DNA of 64,000 nucleotides from an uncultured Eubacteriales bacterium. Lineage in GTDB: Bacteria > Bacillota > Clostridia > Oscillospirales > CAG-272. The notes under the pieces are model-generated. The model was given only the letters and a program-made list of their open reading frames with translations. It was not told the DNA's origin and searched no databases. The position numbers and the translations under genes were made by a program. Below are positions 41,007 through 50,003 of this stretch, in pieces. Location of the stretch: assembly GCA_934378145.1 (NCBI GenBank), contig CAKXXW010000003.1, positions 50,404-114,403 of the forward strand, written 5' to 3'. Every line of letters starts with the position of its first letter. The stretch's first letter is position 1.

Positions 41007-41626
41007 TGGTAAAGGTGATGCTCCTTTATATAGTTTCCGACCTTATCGGGTACGAGTCCGTCGGCGGAAAGACCCTTTGCAAGCCTTTCGCGGATCTCGC
41101 TCGAGGATACCTCGACAGCGGGTGCGTCGATCACGGGTACTTCCACGCCGTATTCGGCTTTGTAACGCGCTATTGTACGGGAAAGATCCTCTTTTGCCGC
41201 GGGATCGCTCTCTCGCCTTATGCAGACGGGGGTCGAGAGAGAGAAGATCGTTTCGGGTTCGTGCCATTCGTCAAGGGTCAGGATCATATCGGTGCCGCAG
41301 AGCAGGAAAAGCTCACGGTCGTCGCCGGCAAGGGACCTCAGTGTGTCGGAGGTGTAGCTTTTGCCTCCGCGCAGGATCTCGATGTCGGATACCGAGGTCT
41401 TTTCCAGATCCCCGAAGGCGAGACGGCACATTTCGAGCCTTGCCCGCGGGTCGTCGCGGTAGGCTATTTTCTTGTGCGGCGGGATCAGAGCCGGGATTAT
41501 CAGAAGGCTGTCGAGTGACAGGCTCCCTATGAAGGCTCTCGCGGCGGCAAGGTGCCCGATATGCGGGGGAGAGAAGGTGCCGCCGTAGATGCCGACGCGC
41601 TTTTTTCTTTCCTCCATGTCAGTCAA
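41003..41626 (-). CDS. nadD: Nicotinate-nucleotide adenylyltransferase NadD
   Basis: NadD joins nicotinate mononucleotide and ATP, giving deamido-NAD. The 207-residue protein has the nucleotidyltransferase start GIYGGTFSPPHIGHLAAARAF (with the HxGH motif), IPALIPPHKKI, LCGTDMILTLDEWHEPE and the C-terminal SSSEIRERL (the ISSTxIR motif). All catalytic motifs are intact. It overlaps the yhbY gene by eight bases at its 5' end and the yqeK gene by four bases at its 3' end. Confidence 0.95.
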   Translation of the reverse strand: MTDMEERKKRVGIYGGTFSPPHIGHLAAARAFIGSLSLDSLLIIPALIPPHKKIAYRDDPRARLEMCRLAFGDLEKTSVSDIEILRGGKSYTSDTLRSLAGDDRELFLLCGTDMILTLDEWHEPETIFSLSTPVCIRRESDPAAKEDLSRTIARYKAEYGVEVPVIDAPAVEVSSSEIRERLAKGLSADGLVPDKVGNYIKEHHLYQ

Positions 41627-41906
41627 GGAATATCTTCTTCTTGTTGACCGATTCGCGGTAGAGTACGAGCTTCGAGCCGATCACCGTGACGACTTCGGCG
41701 CCCGTCGCATCGGCAAGAGCTTCTGCGGCTTCGCGGGCGGTGTATTCGCAGTTGTCAAGGACGCGTAGCTTTATAAGCTCGCGGGCTTCGAGTGCGTCGG
41801 ATACGGTCTTTATGAGGTTTTCGGATATGCCGCCGCAGCCGATCTGCATGATCGTTTCGGTGTTGACGGCAAGTGAGCGCAGGTATGCGCGCTGTTTTGA
41901 GGTCAT
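41619..41906 (-). CDS. yhbY: YhbY-type CRM-domain RNA-binding protein
   Basis: The 95-residue product is a single CRM domain: KQRAYLRSLAVNTETIMQIG, GGISENLIKTVSDALEARELIK (here GGISENLIKTV and ALEARELIK) and a GxxG-like loop within IQIGCGG/ VIGSKLVLYRES. YhbY proteins bind pre-ribosomal RNA and aid 50S assembly. It lies 2 bases downstream of rdgB and just ahead of nadD, a common Firmicutes arrangement. Confidence 0.9.
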   Translation of the reverse strand: MTSKQRAYLRSLAVNTETIMQIGCGGISENLIKTVSDALEARELIKLRVLDNCEYTAREAAEALADATGAEVVTVIGSKLVLYRESVNKKKIFLD

Positions 41907-41907
41907 A

Positions 41908-42528
41908 TTATTTTTTCTCCGTAGAATTATTTTCGTTCCCGAGCCTGCCCGCGAGAGCGACGGCGAGTTTTTTTATCGCCTTTCCGCGGTGGCTGACCGA
42001 GTTTTTCTCGTCCTCGTCCATTTCGGCAAAGGTCTTGCCGTCGTAGTCAAACCAGAAGAGCGGGTCGTAGCCGAAGCCGCTCTCGCCGCGCGGGAAGCAG
42101 AGGATCTCACCCTCGGTCTCGCCCTCGACTATGATCGGTGTCGAACCGTCGGGGAAGACGCAGGCGACCGTGCAGACGAACTTTGCTTCTCGGTTCGGTT
42201 CGTTTTTGAGCGCTTCGAGCAGCTTTTCGTTGTTTGCCTTATCGTCGGCGTTTTCACCGGCGTAGCGGGCGGAGTAGACTCCGGGCGCACCGTCAAGGGC
42301 GTAGACGCAGAGTCCCGAGTCGTCGCCGATGCCGATAAGTCCCGATCTCGCGGCGAAATTTGCCTTTATGAGTGCATTTTCGGCGAAGGTCTTGCCGTCC
42401 TCGACTATCTCGCCTTCAAGTCCGACATCGGCGAGCGAGAGGATCTCTATCTCGGGGATGTAGACCGAGAGGAGCCTCTGAAGCTCGGCTATCTTGTGTT
42501 TGTTGTGTGAGGCAAGTACAGCTTTCAT
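41908..42528 (-). CDS. rdgB: XTP/dITP pyrophosphatase (RdgB/HAM1)
   Basis: This enzyme cleans the nucleotide pool by hydrolysing XTP and dITP to monophosphates. The 206-residue protein shows VLASHNKHKIAELQRLL at the N-terminus (substrate loop, SxNxxK), FAENALIKANFAA, IGDDSGLCVYALDGAPGVYSARYAG (as GDDSGLCVYALDG) and FGYDPLFWFD followed by SHRGKAIKKL. All catalytic residues (Asp of DDSGL, Lys of NKHK) are present. It lies 12 bases downstream of ftsY. Confidence 0.95.
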   Translation of the reverse strand: MKAVLASHNKHKIAELQRLLSVYIPEIEILSLADVGLEGEIVEDGKTFAENALIKANFAARSGLIGIGDDSGLCVYALDGAPGVYSARYAGENADDKANNEKLLEALKNEPNREAKFVCTVACVFPDGSTPIIVEGETEGEILCFPRGESGFGYDPLFWFDYDGKTFAEMDEDEKNSVSHRGKAIKKLAVALAGRLGNENNSTEKK

Positions 42529-42540
42529 ATTTTGTACCTC

Positions 42541-43464
42541 TCAGCTCCTGTCCGCATCTTCCGAGAAGAGGGCGTCGGTGAATTCGTCGGCGGAGAAGGG
42601 CTGCATATCGTCTATCTTTTCGCCGACACCGATAAATTTCACGGGGATACCGAGTTCTCTCTTGATGGAGATTATGATACCGCCCTTTGCCGTGCCGTCG
42701 AGTTTGTTGAGGATAAGTCCCGTTAGTGCGGCGGAATTCTTGAATTCCTTTGCCTGAAGGATCGCGTTCTGACCCGTCGTGGCGTCAAGGACGAGAAGAT
42801 TCTCTCTCGCTGCTCCCGGAAGCTCGCGGTCGATGACGCGGTCTATCTTCGACAGCTCGTTCATAAGGTTCTTCTTGTTCTGGAGCCTGCCGGCGGTGTC
42901 GATGATGAGGACATCGGCGTGCTTGTTCTTCGCGTAATTCACGGCATCGAAAACGACCGCGGCGGGGTCGGAGCCTTCGCTCTGGCGTATCATCTCAACG
43001 CCCGAACGCTCGCACCAGACGCCGAGCTGGTCGATAGCCGCCGCGCGGAAGGTATCCGCCGCCGCGACGACGACCTTTTTGCCTTCCTTTTTGAGCTTGT
43101 TCGAGATCTTTCCGATGCTCGTGGTCTTGCCGGCGCCGTTGACGCCGATAACGAGGATGACAGAGGGCGTCGTGCTGAGGTTGAGCGGCTCGCCGTCGCC
43201 TATCATGCCCGAGATTATCTCCTTGAGTGCCGAGTTTATCTGCTCGGGTTCCTTGAGCCTGCCGTCCTTTATGCGGTCGCGGAGCTCTTCTATTATCTCT
43301 TCCGTGGTCTCGACGCCGACATCGGCTTCGATGAGCATTTCCTCAAGCTCCTCGAGCATATCCTCGTCGACGCGGGTGAAGGTCTTCGCTATCTTGTGCA
43401 GTCCGCCGAAGATCGCGTCCTTCGTCTTTTTGAGTCCCGCTTTGAGTTTATCCAAAAATTTCAT
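42541..43464 (-). CDS. ftsY: Signal recognition particle receptor FtsY
   Basis: FtsY is the membrane-associated receptor GTPase that docks the SRP-ribosome complex at the translocon. The 307-residue protein has an N domain (about 1-95) and G domain: GVNGAGKTTSIGKIS (G1), AADTFRAAAIDQL (G2), DTAGRLQNKKNLM (G3), LNKLDGTAKGG (G4) and GVGEKIDDMQPF (G5). It lacks the long acidic N-terminal extension of E. coli FtsY, as in many Gram-positives. The ATG at 43464 was chosen because AAAGGTGA lies upstream; it overlaps the smc stop by 17 bases. Coupling with smc is common in Clostridia and Bacilli. Confidence 0.95.
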   Translation of the reverse strand: MKFLDKLKAGLKKTKDAIFGGLHKIAKTFTRVDEDMLEELEEMLIEADVGVETTEEIIEELRDRIKDGRLKEPEQINSALKEIISGMIGDGEPLNLSTTPSVILVIGVNGAGKTTSIGKISNKLKKEGKKVVVAAADTFRAAAIDQLGVWCERSGVEMIRQSEGSDPAAVVFDAVNYAKNKHADVLIIDTAGRLQNKKNLMNELSKIDRVIDRELPGAARENLLVLDATTGQNAILQAKEFKNSAALTGLILNKLDGTAKGGIIISIKRELGIPVKFIGVGEKIDDMQPFSADEFTDALFSEDADRS

Positions 43465-46400
43465 CCCATGAATCACCTTTCTTTTTCGATATTTCGCCGA
43501 CATCGAGGGCGAGTACCTTTGATATGCCGTGTTCGGGCATGGTCACGCCGTAGAGCCGGTTTGCCGCTTCCATAGTGCCGCGGCGGTGGGTAATGATAAC
43601 GAACTGCGTGCCGTCGGAATAGCGCTTTATGTATTCGGCGAAGCGCGCGACATTCACCTCGTCAAGCGCCGCCTCTATCTCGTCGAGAATACAGAAGGGT
43701 GTCGGGTTCACCTGTATTATCGCGAAGAAGAGAGCAATCGCGATGAAGGATTGCTCACCGCCCGAGAGCTGCATCAGCGATTTGATTATCTTTCCGGGGG
43801 GAGCAGCCTTTATTTCGATGCCGGAATTCAGCACATCGTCGGGTTCGGTGAGAAGGAGCTGTGCCGAGCCGCCGCCGAAAAGCTCGCGGAAGACTCTGTC
43901 GAAGTTTTCGTTGATCTTATCGAAAGCCTCGACGAAGGTCGTCTTCATCTCGCTGTCGATTTTTTCAATGATGCTCTGAAGCTCTGCCTTCGAGCGGTCA
44001 AGATCCTCTATCTGTGCCGACATATAATCGTAGCGCGCTTTGATCTCCTTGTATTTTTCGACCGAATCAAGGTCGACATTTCCGATGGAGCGGAGCTTGT
44101 TGCGGCAATCGGTCTGGATCTGCTGGACTTCAGGGCGGGTCTTCGCGTCGATCTGCGGGTATCCGAGAGCGACTGCCTCGCTCCTTGTCAGTCCGTGTTC
44201 CTCCGAGAGGCGGTTTGCGAGCTTGTCCTGCGCCTCACGGAGCGAGGCGAGCTTCGTTTCCCATTTTGTGTACTCGCGGAAGATGTTTTCTTTCTCGTTC
44301 ATCTTGTCGCGTGTCTTTGCGTTGAGGGCGTTCAGCTTGCGCTCGAATTCAAAGCTGTCGGATTCGAGCAGCGAGCGCTTCGAGTTCAGGAGCCGTAGCT
44401 TTTCCTCTCCTTCGGAGAAGACCCTGCGGTTCTCGGTCTGTGCTGCGTCGAGCGAGGCTATCTTCTCTTCGAGGAAGGCGATCCGCTCGTCCTGTACGGC
44501 GATCTCGGATCTGCATTTTTCGATGATAGCCTCCGACTGTGAGAGCAGAGCCTGCTCGGATTCGATGTCCTTGCCGACCTCGACCGTCTTTACATAGAGG
44601 GCGGTGAGCTTTTCTCCGAGAGAGTCGCGGAGAGAGAGCTGTTCGTTCTTTTCTATATCCTTTTCGGCGCGGAAGGCGGAGATCTCTTCGATCTGCTTCC
44701 TGACCTCCTTTGTGCGTACCGTCAGCGATTTTATCTCGTCCTCGTTCCTGACCCGAGCCTGCGACAGCTCGCCGAGGTCGCCGCGGAGCTTTTCTATTAA
44801 GGTGTTGTTAGCATCGAGCTTCGCACGGAGCTGTTCGAGCCTGTTGACCTCGGTGTTCTTGAGCGCGGCGATGAGTTTCAGCTTTTCGTCCGCCGATGAG
44901 AGTTCGTCGGCGAGCTTTTCGGCTTTCTTTTCGATTGAGGCGACGAGCGATGAGGTCACCGAAATGTCCGAATCGGTCGCGTCAAGCTCGTTTTGCAGGT
45001 TCTTTATCTCTCCGGCTCTGCCGAGGATGCCGTTTTTGGTTTTCGACGAGCCTCCGGTGAAGGAGCCGCCGACATTTATCTGCTGCCCGTCAAGCGTTAC
45101 GGCGCGGACGCGGTAGCGGAGCTGCCTTGCCATAGCCGTCGCATTGTCGATATTGTCAAAGACCACGGTCCTGCCGAGAAGGTTCGACACGACCCCGCGG
45201 AAGCGTTCTTCGCACTTTACAAGCGTGTCGGCGACGGCGACAAAGCCGCGGTATGACGACGCCTGTCTTATTTCTTCACTTTGAGTCGACCCTTTCATCG
45301 AGGTGAGAGGGAAGAAGGTCGCTCTGCCCGCCTGTGCCTGCTTTAAGGCATACATGGCAGCCTTTGCGACGCTCTCGTCGGCGACGACGATGTTCTGAAG
45401 GTTTGCGCCGAGAGCCGTTTCGACCGCGGTCACATAGCTGTCGTCGACCGATATGACCTTTGAGAGCGGGCCGTAGATCGTTCCGCAGACCGAGCCGTCG
45501 GGACCCGTTATGCGCCCCGCACCGTACTGCTTCATAACGAAGCGCACCGAGTTGCTGTAACCCTCGAGCTGTTCCTCCATTATGCGGAAGTTTTCTATCC
45601 TCTGTGCGAGAGAGTCGCGGCGGAGCTTCTTGCGGTCAAGCTCGCGGCGGGTCTCGGTGAGTTTTTCTCCTGCTTCTGCGGCTTCCTTTGAGACCGAGGC
45701 GAAGCTCTCCTCGACCTCCTTCGCCTGCGCGGTGTAGGAATCTATGATCCCGCTCCGTGAGCGGCACTTTTCGGCGAGGTCGTCCGAGATCTTCTGATAA
45801 TTATCTATTTCGGAGAGGATCGAATCATTCTTTCCCGAGTCGTTTTTATTGGCGTTTTCAAGCACCGAGACGCGGACACGAAGGTCTGTCTCCTCGCTCT
45901 CAAGGCGATGAATGTCCTCAAGAGCCGTCGCGATGTCAAGCTCGAGCGCTTCAGCCTCGTCCGATGCCTTTTTCTGCTCGTCGGTCACCGAGGTGTGTTC
46001 GGCTTTCAGCGCGGCGAGCTTTTCCTCAAGCGCGGAGACATTTGCCTTGCGGCTCGAAACGGTCAGCTTCTCGGCTTCAAGTGTCATAAGAGTTCCCGCC
46101 GATGCCTCTTTTGCTGCCGATATGAGGTCCTTTGCGTGAAGGATATTGCTGTCGTTGACGCGGTATTCGCTCTCGAGCCGATGGTTTTCGTCGGTCTGAG
46201 CCTTTATCTGATTGAAGAGCTGTTCGGAGGCTACCTTGTTGTTTTTCGATGCCTCGAAGAGCCTTTCGTTCTGTTGTTCAAAGCCGAGCAGCGCGTCCTC
46301 TGCCGTCTGAAGCTCGAATTCCGAGCGGCGGAAGGCTTCGTCGGCATTTTCGATGTCGCCGCGGAGCTTTTCCGTGTCGTAGAGCCAGAGCTGGACATCG

Positions 46401-47080
46401 GCTTTCTTCTTCGCTTCGAGAAGGACTATCGCGCGCTTTGCTTTTTCGGCTTCCTTTTCAAGGGGACCGACCTGCGCCGAGACTTCGAGAAAGACATCGT
46501 TGACCCTCACCATATTGTCCTCGGTCTGGGCGAGTTTGCGCTCTGTCTCGGTGCGCTTGTGGCGGAATTTCGCGATACCGGCGGCATCCTCGAAGATGTT
46601 GCGCCGCTCGTCGCTCTTGCGCGAGATTATCTCGGCGATCTTGCCCTGTCCGATGATAGAATAGCCGTCGCGCCCGATACCCGTGTTCATGAAAAGCTCG
46701 TATATGTCGCGCAGTCTTACCGACCGGCGGTTGATAAAGTATTCGCTGTCGCCCGAGCGGTAGTAGCGGCGCGTGACCGTCACCTCGTCATACGGGCTGT
46801 CAAGGCGGTTCTCCTTATCTGTGTTGTCAAATGTCACCGATACCTCGGCAAAGCTCATCCGCTTGCGGCTGTCGGAGCCGATGAAGATGACATCCTCCAT
46901 CTTCGTGCCGCGGATGCTCTTCGAGGAGATCTCTCCGAGTACCCATCGCATAGCGTCCGAAATATTCGATTTTCCGCTGCCGTTCGGCCCGACGATGATC
47001 GTCGCTCCGCCCTCAAAGGTCAGTTTTGTTTTGTCGGGGAAGGACTTGAAGCCCTGCATCTCAAGTGATTTAAGGTACAC
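43448..47080 (-). CDS. smc: Chromosome segregation ATPase SMC
   Basis: SMC compacts and segregates the chromosome with ScpA and ScpB. The 1210-residue protein has the N-terminal ATPase half with MQGFKSFPDKTKL and the P-loop GPNGSGKSNISDAM near residue 32. Two coiled-coil arms flank a hinge around residues 500-660 (GSVCGTIYGPLSKV, GRTVVFDNIDNA). The C-terminal half has LSGGEQSFIAIALFFAI (ABC signature, near 1120) and FCILDEIEAALDEVN (Walker B). Length is close to the usual 1180-1190. rnc, often upstream, is not there; a radical SAM gene precedes it by 16 bases. Confidence 0.97.
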   Translation of the reverse strand: MYLKSLEMQGFKSFPDKTKLTFEGGATIIVGPNGSGKSNISDAMRWVLGEISSKSIRGTKMEDVIFIGSDSRKRMSFAEVSVTFDNTDKENRLDSPYDEVTVTRRYYRSGDSEYFINRRSVRLRDIYELFMNTGIGRDGYSIIGQGKIAEIISRKSDERRNIFEDAAGIAKFRHKRTETERKLAQTEDNMVRVNDVFLEVSAQVGPLEKEAEKAKRAIVLLEAKKKADVQLWLYDTEKLRGDIENADEAFRRSEFELQTAEDALLGFEQQNERLFEASKNNKVASEQLFNQIKAQTDENHRLESEYRVNDSNILHAKDLISAAKEASAGTLMTLEAEKLTVSSRKANVSALEEKLAALKAEHTSVTDEQKKASDEAEALELDIATALEDIHRLESEETDLRVRVSVLENANKNDSGKNDSILSEIDNYQKISDDLAEKCRSRSGIIDSYTAQAKEVEESFASVSKEAAEAGEKLTETRRELDRKKLRRDSLAQRIENFRIMEEQLEGYSNSVRFVMKQYGAGRITGPDGSVCGTIYGPLSKVISVDDSYVTAVETALGANLQNIVVADESVAKAAMYALKQAQAGRATFFPLTSMKGSTQSEEIRQASSYRGFVAVADTLVKCEERFRGVVSNLLGRTVVFDNIDNATAMARQLRYRVRAVTLDGQQINVGGSFTGGSSKTKNGILGRAGEIKNLQNELDATDSDISVTSSLVASIEKKAEKLADELSSADEKLKLIAALKNTEVNRLEQLRAKLDANNTLIEKLRGDLGELSQARVRNEDEIKSLTVRTKEVRKQIEEISAFRAEKDIEKNEQLSLRDSLGEKLTALYVKTVEVGKDIESEQALLSQSEAIIEKCRSEIAVQDERIAFLEEKIASLDAAQTENRRVFSEGEEKLRLLNSKRSLLESDSFEFERKLNALNAKTRDKMNEKENIFREYTKWETKLASLREAQDKLANRLSEEHGLTRSEAVALGYPQIDAKTRPEVQQIQTDCRNKLRSIGNVDLDSVEKYKEIKARYDYMSAQIEDLDRSKAELQSIIEKIDSEMKTTFVEAFDKINENFDRVFRELFGGGSAQLLLTEPDDVLNSGIEIKAAPPGKIIKSLMQLSGGEQSFIAIALFFAIIQVNPTPFCILDEIEAALDEVNVARFAEYIKRYSDGTQFVIITHRRGTMEAANRLYGVTMPEHGISKVLALDVGEISKKKGDSWDEIFG

Positions 47081-47096
47081 CGACTGTTCTCCTTGT

Positions 47097-48110
47097 TTAT
47101 ATTTCCTGAATTTTTATGCCGTAGCCCGAAAGCTCCCTGTCCTCGCGGACCTTTTCGACCCTTACGCCGAGGGCTTCGCGAAGGCGTATTATATTGCTCT
47201 TTTTCTGCCCGACAGCCTTCGATACGGCTCCGGGGGCGACAGAGAGGATGATCCTGCGGGGCTTTTTTTCTTCGCCGAGAGATTCGCATATGCGGCGGAA
47301 GAAAAGCTCGCTCATGGCAAGCTCGCCGATCGCCGGGTGATTCGCGCCTCCGTAGACCTCCTCATCTGAGGAAAGGTTTTCCGACGCGCAGAGTCCGACG
47401 CGCAGAAGCGTGACATTATGCCTGTCGAACACATCAAGCACCGATGCGCTCCTCTGTACGGCATCGGCATCGCTCAGCGGAGTATAAGACCCCTCCTGCG
47501 CCATACGGCAAAGGCAGGTCCCGCGGAAGACGACGGTGGGATAGACCCTTGCCGCCGAGGCACCGAAGGCGCATATATCCTCCGCCGTTCTGACCTCGGA
47601 TGCGGGGGTCGCTTCGGGAAGACCTATCATCATCTGACCGACGAGAGAAAATCCCGCCTCCGTGAGCATACGGCAGGCTCGCTCAGACGCTTCGGTATTA
47701 TGTCCGCGGCGGCAGGCGGCAAGGACGCGGTCATCGGTGCTCTGTATCCCGAGCTCGACCGCGCTGACCGTGTAATGCGAGAGGATACCGATTATCTCTT
47801 CGTCGATATAATCGGGGCGGGTCGACATTCTGATACCCGTTACTCTGCCCGAATCGACATAGCTCTGCGCCGTGTCGAGAAGGCTGACCATAAGTGTGCG
47901 GTCGATGCCGGTGAACGATCCGCCGAAGAAGGCTATCTCGGCGTCCCTGTCACCGATGGTCGACAGCGCTCTGTCTATCTCCCCGACGACATCCGACGGG
48001 TCAAAATCAAGATGCCCGGAAATCGTTCTCTGATTGCAGAAAACGCAGTCATTCGGGCATCCGAGGTGAGGTATGAAGATCGGAATATTCGCGTGCCTTC
48101 GTTTTTCCAT
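47097..48110 (-). CDS. Radical SAM protein, Elp3-like
   Basis: The 337-residue protein has the radical SAM cluster motif GCPNDCVFCNQRT (CxxxCxxC) near residue 20, then FFGGSFTGIDRTLM and MSTRPDYIDEEII, and a substrate strand VGQMMIGLPEATP. It resembles the Elp3-like radical SAM group without the acetyltransferase domain, often found next to smc in Clostridia. The reaction is unknown; relatives modify tRNA. The ATG at 48110 is correct because the next in-frame ATG (48140) lies at the predicted transcription start and has no ribosome site. It heads an operon of eight genes. Confidence 0.85.
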   Translation of the reverse strand: MEKRRHANIPIFIPHLGCPNDCVFCNQRTISGHLDFDPSDVVGEIDRALSTIGDRDAEIAFFGGSFTGIDRTLMVSLLDTAQSYVDSGRVTGIRMSTRPDYIDEEIIGILSHYTVSAVELGIQSTDDRVLAACRRGHNTEASERACRMLTEAGFSLVGQMMIGLPEATPASEVRTAEDICAFGASAARVYPTVVFRGTCLCRMAQEGSYTPLSDADAVQRSASVLDVFDRHNVTLLRVGLCASENLSSDEEVYGGANHPAIGELAMSELFFRRICESLGEEKKPRRIILSVAPGAVSKAVGQKKSNIIRLREALGVRVEKVREDRELSGYGIKIQEI

Positions 48111-48143
48111 TTGCTTTTCCTGTCTTATGCTTTGAATCATCTT

Positions 48144-48172
48144 ATTATATCAATTATATATCATTTTGTCAA
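48144..48172 (-). promoter_or_regulatory. Perfect consensus promoter of the smc operon
   Basis: Minus strand: TTGACA (48167-48172), 17 bases, TATAAT (48144-48149). The -35 overlaps the last codons of the AGCS symporter gene. Confidence 0.85.
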
Positions 48173-49512
48173 CTTTTTTCTTTGTCAAAATAGCCCTTCG
48201 TGAGTGCGAAGACCTCTTTTCTGCCGAGAAGGAGGACGACAAGGTTAAGGATGGTCATACTTCCGATCGAGAGGTCTGCGGCGGAGAGTACCGCATCTGC
48301 CGAGGCGACCGAACCTATGACCGTCACCGCGGAGAAGAGCGCGAGAAAGATGAACCTGAAGCCGTTCTTTTCGTTCCCGCGGCAGAAGTACCTTATGCAC
48401 TCACATCCGTAGTGCGCGCGGCAGACGACCGTCGCAAGCCCGAACACGGCGACCGAGGCGGCGAGGATGTATTCCGACCACTTGCCGAGAGTTACCGAGT
48501 ATGATCTCAGCGCGAGCATTATCCCTGTTTCGCCGGCGACGCCCGGCACATCGGAATTTACGATTATCACCAGGGCTGTCATGGTGCAGAGGACTATCGT
48601 GTCGGCGAAGACCTCGAAGATTCCGAGAAATCCCTGCCTCACCGGATCGTCGGTATCGGCGGAGGCGTGCGCGGTCGGGGAGCTTCCGCAGCCTGCCTCA
48701 TTAGAGAGGAGTCCGCGGATCGTACCGAATCTGAGTGCGCGTGAGGTGAGGAAGCCGAGTATCCCTCCCGCGGCACTTCCGGTGCTGAACGCGCCCGAGA
48801 AGATAGCAGAGAAGGCGTAGGGTATCCTGTCCGCCCTTATCACCAGCACGGCTATCGAGAGGATCACATATATCCCCGAAAGCACAGGCACGAGAAAGGT
48901 CGTCAGCCCCGCGACATTTTCCGTCCCCTTCGCCGCGGGGATGAAGGCTATCACCGCGGCTGCGATCCCGACGGCTATCGCGGGGATACCTATTATGCTC
49001 TCGGCTGCCTTTGCCGCTGCGTTTATCTGCACGGCGCAGCCCGTCGTGAAGCCGTCGAAGAGAAAGAGGAGGGAAAAGACAAACGCGGTAAAGCTCCCCG
49101 CACGGTCATGCCCGAGCGAGGCGAAAATATCCCTTATGTAATAGACTGCGCCGCCGAAAAAGCCCCCGCGCCCGTCGCTCCTTCTGTGGCTGACGGCAAG
49201 GACGGTCTCGGCGTATTTGAGCGCCATGGCGCAGAGCGAGCTTGCCCACATCCAGAAGACAGCCCCGTAGCCTCCCGCGCTCACGGCTCCCGCGACGCCC
49301 ACTATGTTGCCGACGCCGAGCGTTCCGGCGAGCGCCATCATGACCGCTGCGAAGGGTGAGACTTTACCGGTCTTCCGGCGTCCTTTCTTTCTTCCGAGGG
49401 CGCCTGCGACGAGTTTTACCATATTGAGCCTTGCCGAAAAATATATCCCCGTAAGTATAAGCAGTATCGGCGCGACTCTGCCGACACCGGCGCTGAGAAT
49501 TGAAATTATCAC
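48169..49512 (-). CDS. AGCS-family sodium:alanine/glycine symporter
   Basis: AGCS proteins import alanine or glycine with sodium. The 447-residue product has about ten to eleven membrane helices. ALAGTLGVGNIVGVAGAVSAGGYGAVFWMW is the first family block (given in part as GTLGVGNIVGVAGA), followed by LRFGTIRGLLSNEAGCGSSPTAHA (as RGLLSNEAGCGSSP), the main AGCS signature. It ends with a charged tail that includes the promoter of the next operon. The start codon is GTG at 49512 with CGGAGG six bases upstream. It is divergent from groES. Confidence 0.92.
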   Translation of the reverse strand: MIISILSAGVGRVAPILLILTGIYFSARLNMVKLVAGALGRKKGRRKTGKVSPFAAVMMALAGTLGVGNIVGVAGAVSAGGYGAVFWMWASSLCAMALKYAETVLAVSHRRSDGRGGFFGGAVYYIRDIFASLGHDRAGSFTAFVFSLLFLFDGFTTGCAVQINAAAKAAESIIGIPAIAVGIAAAVIAFIPAAKGTENVAGLTTFLVPVLSGIYVILSIAVLVIRADRIPYAFSAIFSGAFSTGSAAGGILGFLTSRALRFGTIRGLLSNEAGCGSSPTAHASADTDDPVRQGFLGIFEVFADTIVLCTMTALVIIVNSDVPGVAGETGIMLALRSYSVTLGKWSEYILAASVAVFGLATVVCRAHYGCECIRYFCRGNEKNGFRFIFLALFSAVTVIGSVASADAVLSAADLSIGSMTILNLVVLLLGRKEVFALTKGYFDKEKS

Positions 49513-49564
49513 GCGTGCCTCCGAAGTGAGAATGTTAAATAAATGTTAATTATGGCAAAAGCCC

Positions 49565-49592
49565 TTGCAATTTCGGCGGAATGTTGTATAAT
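49565..49592 (+). promoter_or_regulatory. groESL promoter
   Basis: TTGCAA (49565-49570), 16 bases, TATAAT (49587-49592). CIRCE starts 12 bases downstream. Confidence 0.8.
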
Positions 49593-49604
49593 AAGCATTG
49601 TTGG

Positions 49605-49631
49605 TTGGCACTCAAGCGATTTGAGTGCTAA
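49605..49631 (+). promoter_or_regulatory. CIRCE element (HrcA operator)
   Basis: TTGGCACTC, nine bases, GAGTGCTAA: one mismatch from the consensus inverted repeat TTAGCACTC-N9-GAGTGCTAA. It lies right after the groESL promoter, where HrcA represses heat-shock genes. Confidence 0.95.
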
Positions 49632-49697
49632 TCCGACAAAAATCGTGTTCGGAAAAAATAATGCGTCATTCGCATATATAAAAAGGGAGGAATTTTT

Positions 49698-49982
49698 ATG
49701 ACGATCAAACCTTTGGCAGACAGAGTGGTTGTCAAATTGATGGAGGCGGAGGAGAAGACCAAGACCGGTATCATCCTTACCGCATCCGCGCAGGAAAAGC
49801 CTCAGGTGGCGGAGGTCATCGCGGTGGGCCCCGGCGGGCTTGTCGACGGCAAGGAAGTAAAAATGACCGTTAAGGTCGGAGATAAGGTAATCACAAGCAA
49901 ATATGCGGGAACCGAAGTAAAGTGCGACGGCGTCGAATACAATATCGTGCGTCAGAGCGACATACTTGCGGTCGTTGAATAA
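49698..49982 (+). CDS. groES: Co-chaperonin GroES
   Basis: GroES caps GroEL to form the folding chamber. The 94-residue product has the family start IKPLADRVVVKLMEAEEKTKTGIIL (as IKPLADRVVVKL and EEKTKTGIIL), the mobile loop, and VGDKVITSKYAGTEVK. GGGAGG precedes the ATG. It is expressed from a promoter with a CIRCE operator, so it is under HrcA control. Confidence 0.97.
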   Translation: MTIKPLADRVVVKLMEAEEKTKTGIILTASAQEKPQVAEVIAVGPGGLVDGKEVKMTVKVGDKVITSKYAGTEVKCDGVEYNIVRQSDILAVVE

Positions 49983-50003
49983 TTTCGGGAGGTAACTTTT
50001 ATT

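Noticed and set aside
45908..47068. A 386-codon plus-strand open frame across smc
   Set aside because: Antisense to SMC with no family features.
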